From: an uncultured Planctomycetaceae bacterium | GTDB taxonomy: Bacteria; Planctomycetota; Planctomycetia; Pirellulales; UBA1268 | Length of the DNA stretch: 20,876 nt | Direction: 5' to 3' | NCBI GenBank assembly: GCA_937926325.1 | Contig: CALAZQ010000469.1 | Coordinates: 1 to 20,876, forward strand | Shown here: one piece after another, positions 16,000-20,876 of the stretch | How the letters are laid out: each line of letters opens with the position of its first letter | Numbering within the stretch: position 1 is the first letter of the stretch | Notes under the pieces: generated by a model | Databases searched by the model: none | What the model saw: only the letters and a program-made list of their open reading frames with translations | Told to the model about the DNA's origin: nothing | Made by a program: the position numbers and the translations under genes

Positions 16000-17235
16000 T
16001 CAACGTCCACCGGAGGCCGCCGGCGCCCCGTCGGGCAGCTGATGGCCGAGTTTTTCCCGCTTGGTGGCGAGGTAGCGGGCATTGAACTCGTTGGCTGGTG
16101 GCAGAATCGGCACCTGATCGACCACCTCAAGATCGAAACCGCCGTAGATAAAGGCATCGGTCTTTTTCGGATTGTTGGTCAGCAGCCGCACCTTCGAAAG
16201 GCCGACATCTTTAAGCAATTGGATGCCGATGCCATAGTCGCGGGCATCGGCCTTGAAGCCGAGAGCCAGATTGGCCTCGACCGTATCGAGCCCCTCATCC
16301 TGGAGCGCATAGGCCCGGATCTTCTGCACCAGCCCGATGCCCCGCCCCTCCTGCGGCAGGTAGACCAAGGCCCCCACCCCTTCTCGGCCAATCATCTCGA
16401 GGGCCATGTGCAGCTGGTCACCGCAGTCGCACCGCAGGCTGTCGAGCAGGTCGCCGGTAAAGCAGGACGAGTGCAGCCGCACCAGCGGGGCGGCTGCTGT
16501 GGAAACGTCGCCCATCACCAGCACGATCGGCTGCTGCGACTCATACTTCACGTCATAGGCCAGGATCCGGAAGGTGCCCCACTTTGTCGGCAGGTCGGCC
16601 TCGGCGACGCGTTCGACCAGCTTTTCGCGAGCCCGGCGGTGGCGAATCAGCTCTTCGATCGAAATGATCTCGAGACCGTGCTGCTTGGCGATGGCCCAGA
16701 GGGCTTCGCGGTCAGCCCGGTTCCCCTCCGCGTCGAGAATCTCACAGAGCACCCCGGACGGCTGCAGGCCGGCCAGCCTGGCCAGATCGACGGTGGCCTC
16801 GGTATGCCCCGCCCGTCGCAGCACGCCCCCCTCCTTGGCAATCAGGGGAAACAAATGGCCCGGGCGGACAAAGTCCTGCGGCCGGCTGGCGGGGTCGAGG
16901 ATGGCCGCAATGGCCGTCGCCCGCTCGCCGGCGGTGATCCCGGTGCGGGCCGAAACATGATCGACCGGCACTGTAAAGGCGGTGCCCAGCGGCGTCTGGT
17001 TCGTCTCGACCATCGGCGGCAGTTCCAGCCGGCGGGCCACCTCCGGAAGCACCGCCATGCAGACCTGGCCCCGGCCATGGGTGATCATGAAGTTGACCGC
17101 CTCCGGCGTGGCATGCTCGGCCGCGCAGATGAAGTCGCCCTCGTTTTCCCGATCCTCGGCATCGACCACGATGACGACCCGGCCCTGCTGGAGCGCGGCG
17201 ACGGCGGCCTCGATCGAACTGAACTGGTGCGGCAT
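16000..17235 (-). CDS. ribBA: Bifunctional 3,4-dihydroxy-2-butanone-4-phosphate synthase / GTP cyclohydrolase II
   Basis: A 411-aa cytoplasmic enzyme supplying both branches of riboflavin synthesis: ribulose 5-phosphate to dihydroxybutanone phosphate, and GTP to the diaminopyrimidine precursor. Residues 5-205 are RibB, with acidic loop DAEDRENEGDF (25-35), DHVSARTGITAGERATAI (92-109), RPGHLFPL and RAGHTEATVDL (141-151). Residues about 210-400 are RibA, with zinc ligands Cys258, Cys269 and Cys271 in HSSCFTGDLLDSLRCDCG, then LPQEGRGIGL (293-302), DTVEANLALGF and RDYGIGIQLL. Both domains look intact. ATG 17235 matches the usual RibB N-terminus but has no good Shine-Dalgarno. An AGGAGG at 17273-17268 lies too far away, and TATACT (17303-17298) may be a -10. 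The oppA gene follows 111 nt downstream. No FMN riboswitch is evident. Confidence 0.95.
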   Translation of the reverse strand: MPHQFSSIEAAVAALQQGRVVIVVDAEDRENEGDFICAAEHATPEAVNFMITHGRGQVCMAVLPEVARRLELPPMVETNQTPLGTAFTVPVDHVSARTGITAGERATAIAAILDPASRPQDFVRPGHLFPLIAKEGGVLRRAGHTEATVDLARLAGLQPSGVLCEILDAEGNRADREALWAIAKQHGLEIISIEELIRHRRAREKLVERVAEADLPTKWGTFRILAYDVKYESQQPIVLVMGDVSTAAAPLVRLHSSCFTGDLLDSLRCDCGDQLHMALEMIGREGVGALVYLPQEGRGIGLVQKIRAYALQDEGLDTVEANLALGFKADARDYGIGIQLLKDVGLSKVRLLTNNPKKTDAFIYGGFDLEVVDQVPILPPANEFNARYLATKREKLGHQLPDGAPAASGGR

Positions 17236-17375
17236 GGCTGCTCTGGGGGACGATTTTCGGCGTCCTTCCTCCTGGAAATGGCCCTTCGGTTCATTCAAGT
17301 ATAGATTGCGGCGAAGCCAGGCCGACCCATTCGGCACGCAACTGGTTTGGGCCGCAACGCCGCAGGGCTGCCGAG

Positions 17376-18263
17376 ATGCTCGACCGTGAGGAATACATCG
17401 AACAGGCCTACCTGTTCCGGACACTCGGCGAGCGGATGCGGGACGGAGTCGCCACCCAGGAGGCCCTCGTCGGTCTCAGCCATGAGGTGCTCGCCACCAC
17501 CAAACTGCCGCTGGCCATCGGCTATCTGGTCAGCGACCTGCGGCTGGTCGGCACCATGGCCACCGCCATGCGGCGGCTGGCCCATTATTTCTCGGCCTTT
17601 CAGACCTTTGTCATCGCCGAGGCCGAGGACGAAGAAGGCCGGTTCGACCTGCGCACGGCGATGACCATTCTCCAACGCGAGGCCGAATACCGGGCCGAGG
17701 GGGCCAGCCCCCAGGGACTGTTCTTCTACCGCTTCGAGTGCCTCTCCCGGAACCGGCTCGACTACATGCACGGCCTCACCGCCACTGCGGCGGACGATAT
17801 TTTTGATGCCGACTGGAAGGACTGGATCGCGATGCTCTCCCGTCAGGTCGGCCTCGTCGATCTGGCCGATCTGATCTATGTCCGCAGCGCTGAGCGGCAG
17901 CGGCGGCTCAGGCGGCAGTTCGATGAGCCTGCCAGCGGCGAGACCGGCGGATCAGCCGAGCAGCCGGCGGTGCTCTTTGGGGAGAAGGAGGGCCGCATCG
18001 CCTGGGCCAACCGGGGCAAGGATCCGCTCTTTCTGTTTGCGGCGCTGCAGCGGCAGCTTGGCTATCCGGTAGTGCCACGGCCCCAGCGGCCGCAACCGCA
18101 GGCTGAATCGCCGGCGCTGCTCGCCCGCCGGATCGAACGGCTGGAACTGCGGGTGAAGCTGCTGGAAGAGGAGGCCAAGGGAGGCATCGACCTGGCCCAG
18201 TTCGATCCCAAGAACCAGCCCGCTGACCGGCCACCGCGGCCAGATGATGGAACGCTGCCGTGA
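17376..18263 (+). CDS. Conserved planctomycete protein of unknown function with a C-terminal coiled coil
   Basis: A 295-aa protein starting at ATG 17376 with CAGGG about 9 nt upstream. It has no signal peptide or TM segment, so it is probably cytoplasmic. Residues 1-165 are predominantly helical and charged (MLDREEYIEQAYLFRTLGER, RRLAHYFSAFQTFVIAEAED, FFYRFECLSRNRLDYMHGL). Residues 195-235 hold a compact motif (LFGEKEGRIAWANRGKDPLF, then ALQRQLGYPVVPRP). Residues about 247-272 have a heptad pattern fitting a short coiled coil (RRIERLELRVKLLEEEAKG). I recall close relatives as uncharacterised proteins in many planctomycetes and recognise no catalytic motif. Its stop overlaps the glycerate kinase start (GTGA), so the two are translated from one transcript. 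It is divergent from ribBA with a 140-nt shared region. Confidence 0.85.
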   Translation: MLDREEYIEQAYLFRTLGERMRDGVATQEALVGLSHEVLATTKLPLAIGYLVSDLRLVGTMATAMRRLAHYFSAFQTFVIAEAEDEEGRFDLRTAMTILQREAEYRAEGASPQGLFFYRFECLSRNRLDYMHGLTATAADDIFDADWKDWIAMLSRQVGLVDLADLIYVRSAERQRRLRRQFDEPASGETGGSAEQPAVLFGEKEGRIAWANRGKDPLFLFAALQRQLGYPVVPRPQRPQPQAESPALLARRIERLELRVKLLEEEAKGGIDLAQFDPKNQPADRPPRPDDGTLP

Positions 18264-19717
18264 CTGTTGCTGACCGGCAGCCATCGCCGCTGCCCAACAC
18301 ACCACTACGGCACGATCTGGCCGCCATCATCGCGGCCACGACCGCCGCCATCGACCCAGCCCGATTGGTGCTCGACCGGCTTTCCCTCCAGCAGCCGGCC
18401 AGCCAGCTGTGGTCTGCTGGCCAGCCGGTCTCGGTGGCCAGCAGCGAAACAATCGACCTCGATCGGGTCGACCAGATTGTGGTCGTAGGCGGTGGCAAGG
18501 CAGCCGCCGGCTTTGCCGCTGGGCTTGAAGCGTTGTTGGGGCCGCAGCGGCTCACCCAGCATCGGGTGAGGGGCCTCGTCAGCGTGCCGGAAGGCTGCGG
18601 CCTGCCGCTAGCGGAGATTGAGGTGCGGGAAACCCGGCCCAGCGGCGTTAACCTGCCGACCGCAGCGGTGGTCACCGCGACGCATGAGATGCTGGCAATG
18701 CTCGGCCGGCTTGGCCCCGCTGACCTCGCGATCGTGCTGATCACCGGGGGTGGTTCGGCCCTGCTTGAGGCACCGGTGGAGGGTATTTCACTACCGCTGC
18801 TCACCCGCACCACGCAGCAGCTTGCCGCTGCGGGTGCTGACATCACCGCCATCAACACGGTCCGCCGGGCGGTCAGCCGGGTGAAAGGCGGTGGGCTCGC
18901 GGGCAGCTGCACCGCCGGCCGGCTACTGGCCGTGGTGCTTTCTGATGTGATCGGTGACGATCTAAGCACCATCGCCTCCGGCCCCTGCCTGCCAGCGATG
19001 ATCGACAGCGATGGGCTGGCGGCACTGCTGGCCCACTATCAGGTTTCCGCAACCGATAGGGAGCTGCTGCTGCAGGCCGCCCGGCTGGCTGCTGCCAGCC
19101 GCCCGCCTGCTACCGCTGACTCCGCCGGCCGCTGGATCACCCCAGCCGGCTGCCGGGTCGGCCATCTGCTGCTGGGTAGCAACGCCACCGCAGTCGGGGC
19201 CGCCGCGGCTGCGGCTCAGGCCCGTGGGTATCAGGTCGTCTCGGCCGACACAGTGACGGCTGCTGAAACGGCCAACGATGTCGGCGTGCGGTTGGCTCAG
19301 CAGAGCCGGCAGCTGTTGGCCGCCTGCCAGCAGGATGGCCGTCCGCGGGCACTGATCGAGGGGGGCGAAGCGACCGTGGTGGTGCCTGCCGACCACGGCC
19401 GCGGGGGTCGCAATCAGCAGACGGTCCTGGCGGCGGTGCGAGAAGTGCTTGCGGCGGGGGACCGCTGGCCCGAAGACCTGCTGCTGGCCAGCTTCGGCAC
19501 CGACGGCGAGGACGGCCCGACCACCGCTGCCGGCGGCTTTACCGACCCGCAGGTCGCCGCCAGCCTCAGCCACCAGCCGGAAGTGCTCCGACGTGCGATC
19601 GACCGCTGCGATGCCCACCCGCTGCTGGCGGCCGCCGGCGGCCTGATCGAAACCGGCCCGACCGGCACCAACGTGGCCGATGTTCGGATCATGCTCATCC
19701 GGCCCGGCAGTTCATGA
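18260..19717 (+). CDS. Glycerate 2-kinase, MOFRL family
   Basis: A 485-aa cytoplasmic enzyme of the GckA/TtuD type that phosphorylates D-glycerate to 2-phosphoglycerate, feeding serine-cycle, glyoxylate or sugar-acid carbon into glycolysis. It starts at GTG 18260, overlapping the upstream stop by 4 nt. The N-terminal DUF4147 domain (about 15-255) shows VVVGGGKAAAG (74-84), ITGGGSALLEAP (161-172), VRRAVSRVKGGGLA (201-214) and LSDVIGDDLSTIASGP (227-242). The C-terminal MOFRL domain (about 300-480) shows IEGGEATVVV (366-375), GRGGRNQ (380-386), FGTDGEDGPTTAAGG (412-426) and TGTNVADVRIML. The length is slightly above the usual 420-450 because of an N-terminal extension of about 15-20 residues and Ala-rich loops. 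Physiological direction is inferred from the family. Confidence 0.92.
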   Translation: MTVADRQPSPLPNTPLRHDLAAIIAATTAAIDPARLVLDRLSLQQPASQLWSAGQPVSVASSETIDLDRVDQIVVVGGGKAAAGFAAGLEALLGPQRLTQHRVRGLVSVPEGCGLPLAEIEVRETRPSGVNLPTAAVVTATHEMLAMLGRLGPADLAIVLITGGGSALLEAPVEGISLPLLTRTTQQLAAAGADITAINTVRRAVSRVKGGGLAGSCTAGRLLAVVLSDVIGDDLSTIASGPCLPAMIDSDGLAALLAHYQVSATDRELLLQAARLAAASRPPATADSAGRWITPAGCRVGHLLLGSNATAVGAAAAAAQARGYQVVSADTVTAAETANDVGVRLAQQSRQLLAACQQDGRPRALIEGGEATVVVPADHGRGGRNQQTVLAAVREVLAAGDRWPEDLLLASFGTDGEDGPTTAAGGFTDPQVAASLSHQPEVLRRAIDRCDAHPLLAAAGGLIETGPTGTNVADVRIMLIRPGSS

Positions 19718-19777
19718 ATCGGCCCGGGCCTCGTCATCACCGCCGTCTTGCCGCAGGATGAGAGGATCAGCCCGGAA

Positions 19778-19800
19778 CGCAGGGCCACGCCTGCGGCCCT
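19778..19800. other. Overlapping alternative hairpins after the glycerate kinase gene
   Basis: CGCAGG (19778-19783) can pair with CCTGCG (19790-19795), or AGGGCC (19781-19786) can pair with GGCCCT (19795-19800). The two stems share bases and exclude each other. The site is about 60 nt after the glycerate kinase stop. No T-run follows, so it is at best a weak terminator. Confidence 0.35.
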
Positions 19801-19876
19801 ATGGAGCGATTCCCGTCGCCAGGCAACCACCGCAGTGCATCCAGTCGCGGTCACGCCCGTGATATAAACTTTCAAT

Positions 19877-20371
19877 ATGAATACCAAAACCCGTGATGGT
19901 CTGTTCGACGCTGTGCGGGAGGCGGTGGCGACCACCTATGGCGACCGACTGATCGCAGTTGCGGTTTTTGGATCGTGGGCACGCGGTGCTGCCACACCCG
20001 CTTCCGACCTCGACCTCCTTATCGTCGCCAGTCCGCTCCCTCCCAGTCGCATGAAAAGGGTTCGTGAGTTTCGGCCGGTGGACGAAGCCACTCGGTCTGC
20101 CAGGGCTGATGTCTGGGCTGACCACGGGGGGGAGATCGAACTCGCCCCCGTATTCAAGACCCCTGAAGAGCTTGCCGCCGGCAGCCCGCTCTACCTCGAC
20201 ATGACGCTGTGGAGCGTTGTGCTTATCGACCGTGGCGGCCTGCTGGCGGCGTTTCTCGAAGGGCTGCGGGACCGCATGCAAACGCTTGGGTCTCAACGGG
20301 TGCCGTTCAAAGGCGGCGCCTACTGGGATTACAAGCCGGACTTCCGGCCGGGCGAAGTGGTCGAGCTATGA
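19877..20371 (+). CDS. Nucleotidyltransferase (MNT type) of a HEPN/MNT pair
   Basis: A 164-aa protein of the DNA polymerase beta-like nucleotidyltransferase superfamily. The catalytic signature is FGSWARGAATPASDLDLLIV (31-50), with Gly32-Ser33 and metal-binding Asp44 and Asp46; a third carboxylate is offered by Glu86 or Glu88 in GGEIELAPV. The C-terminus has a KPDFRPGEVVEL block (153-164) that I recall from this NTase subgroup. In studied MntA/HepT pairs the MNT protein acts as antitoxin by adding AMP to its HEPN partner; that role here is inferred. No Shine-Dalgarno is seen. TATAAA at 19863-19868 ends 8 nt before the ATG, so a leaderless or very short-leader transcript is possible. It overlaps the HEPN gene by 4 nt (ATGA). 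Confidence 0.85.
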   Translation: MNTKTRDGLFDAVREAVATTYGDRLIAVAVFGSWARGAATPASDLDLLIVASPLPPSRMKRVREFRPVDEATRSARADVWADHGGEIELAPVFKTPEELAAGSPLYLDMTLWSVVLIDRGGLLAAFLEGLRDRMQTLGSQRVPFKGGAYWDYKPDFRPGEVVEL

Positions 20372-20790
20372 CAACCAACGACCTGGCAACCGGCTACCAT
20401 CGCAAATGCCGCGACCGCCTGGCGGCGCTTGCGGTCTTGCATGCCCGCGGTGCCTGCTCAGATGTCGTACGGGAGAGCCAGGAGGTTGTTGAACTCGCCC
20501 TGAAAGGCATGCTCCGCTGGGCGGGTGTCGACCCTCCGAAGATCCACGACGTGGGGGGCCTGCTGCTCCAGTTCGCGGAGCGGTTCGAGGGCGTGAGCGG
20601 CCAGGAGTTGCGAGTCCTGGCCGAGGCCTCAAAGGAACTCCGCAAGGAGCGGGAATTTAGCTTCTACGGCGACATCGACTTCATTCCGACCGACGAATAC
20701 GACACCGATGATGCCGACACGGCCCTTGGCCAGGCACAATTCGCCACCGCCTGCCTCAGCCGGCTGCTCGGCCGACCAGCAGAAGAATAA
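20368..20790 (+). CDS. HEPN-domain protein paired with the MNT nucleotidyltransferase
   Basis: A 140-aa helical protein starting at ATG 20368, overlapping the MNT stop as ATGA. An upstream in-frame start (20209) would lie inside the MNT gene and is not needed. HEPN features are an N-terminal helix (YHRKCRDRLAALAVL), SDVVRESQEVVELALKGMLR (31-50), PPKIHDVGGLLLQF (56-69) and a final helix (TALGQAQFATACLSRLLG). HEPN proteins bind nucleotides or act as RNases. The RNase motif R-x(4-6)-H is not seen: where it is expected there is RKEREFSFYGD (92-102) with Tyr100 and no His. It may therefore be a non-cleaving or differently acting HEPN. The pair resembles a toxin-antitoxin module, but function is unproven. 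Confidence 0.82.
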   Translation: MTTNDLATGYHRKCRDRLAALAVLHARGACSDVVRESQEVVELALKGMLRWAGVDPPKIHDVGGLLLQFAERFEGVSGQELRVLAEASKELRKEREFSFYGDIDFIPTDEYDTDDADTALGQAQFATACLSRLLGRPAEE

Positions 20791-20876
20791 GCGTGAATCA
20801 TCGAAGCCTCGCGGCAGGCCACCCGGAGGATTGACGCTGCCGCCGGTAAAATGCGTCCTTCGGGGGAATAAGTTGT

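Noticed and set aside
17268..17273. AGGAGG as the ribBA ribosome binding site
   Set aside because: It is 32 nt from the ATG at 17235, and no ATG, GTG or TTG in frame lies at suitable spacing.
16042..17304. A 420-aa plus-strand open frame over ribBA
   Set aside because: A shadow of an intact RibBA with all zinc and acidic-loop motifs.
17236..17375. FMN riboswitch upstream of ribBA
   Set aside because: The 140-nt region has none of the conserved RFN element segments that I can recognise and is short for a full element plus expression platform.
20820..20850. TTGACG and TAAAAT near the right edge as a promoter
   Set aside because: The spacing is only about 10 nt, too short for a sigma70 promoter, and no downstream gene is visible in the window.

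Overview
The window is high-GC bacterial DNA and almost certainly comes from a planctomycete (Planctomycetota, probably Pirellulales). Lineage markers seen directly are a cysteine-rich YTV-repeat wall protein, a surface protein whose N-terminus carries a LEPR-XLL-type motif ahead of a DUF11/FG-GAP exterior, an SgcJ/NTF2-like lipoprotein, and two proteins of a kind I recall as planctomycete-restricted (8660-9733 and 17376-18263). Family names come from reading the sequence; no database search was possible.

Layout. 1-1427 (minus) is the N-terminal part of a secreted FG-GAP protein that runs off the left edge. 1428-1858 holds no gene, but has a roughly 110-bp nested inverted repeat and a strong intrinsic terminator for the next gene. 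1859-3421 (minus) is the YTV protein, built on two blocks of 14-residue repeats. 3422-3770 is a divergent promoter region. 3771-5399 (plus) is a secreted SGNH/sialate-O-acetylesterase-like enzyme. 5400-5697 is intergenic and unusually rich in inverted repeats. 5698-6936 (plus) is an SgcJ-like lipoprotein, followed by a 111-aa ORF resembling a truncated nucleotide-binding domain. 7330-8373 (minus) is a secreted PDZ protein. 8660-9733 (plus) is a secreted planctomycete protein of unknown function.

9678-15888 (minus) is a complete peptide-type ABC importer operon in the order oppA-oppB-oppC-oppD-oppF, tightly packed with 3-nt and 15-nt gaps and 4-nt stop/start overlaps. The lipoprotein receptor delivers a substrate to the OppB/OppC channel, which is powered by the OppD/OppF ATPases. 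OppC has a long YejE-like extracytoplasmic insertion. ribBA (16000-17235, minus), a bifunctional riboflavin-entry enzyme, lies 111 nt upstream of oppA in the same direction.

17376-18263 (plus) is a conserved planctomycete protein of unknown function. It is translationally coupled through GTGA to a MOFRL-type glycerate 2-kinase (18260-19717). The right end carries an overlapping nucleotidyltransferase (MNT) and HEPN gene pair (19877-20790), a toxin-antitoxin-like arrangement. 20791-20876 shows no supportable feature.

I do not see a convincing wholly new multi-gene system. The best leads are the structured intergenic element at 5475-5552, the nested repeat at 1607-1715, the divergent HEPN/MNT pair, the two-zone YTV protein, and the truncated nucleotide-binding-like ORF at 7005-7340.
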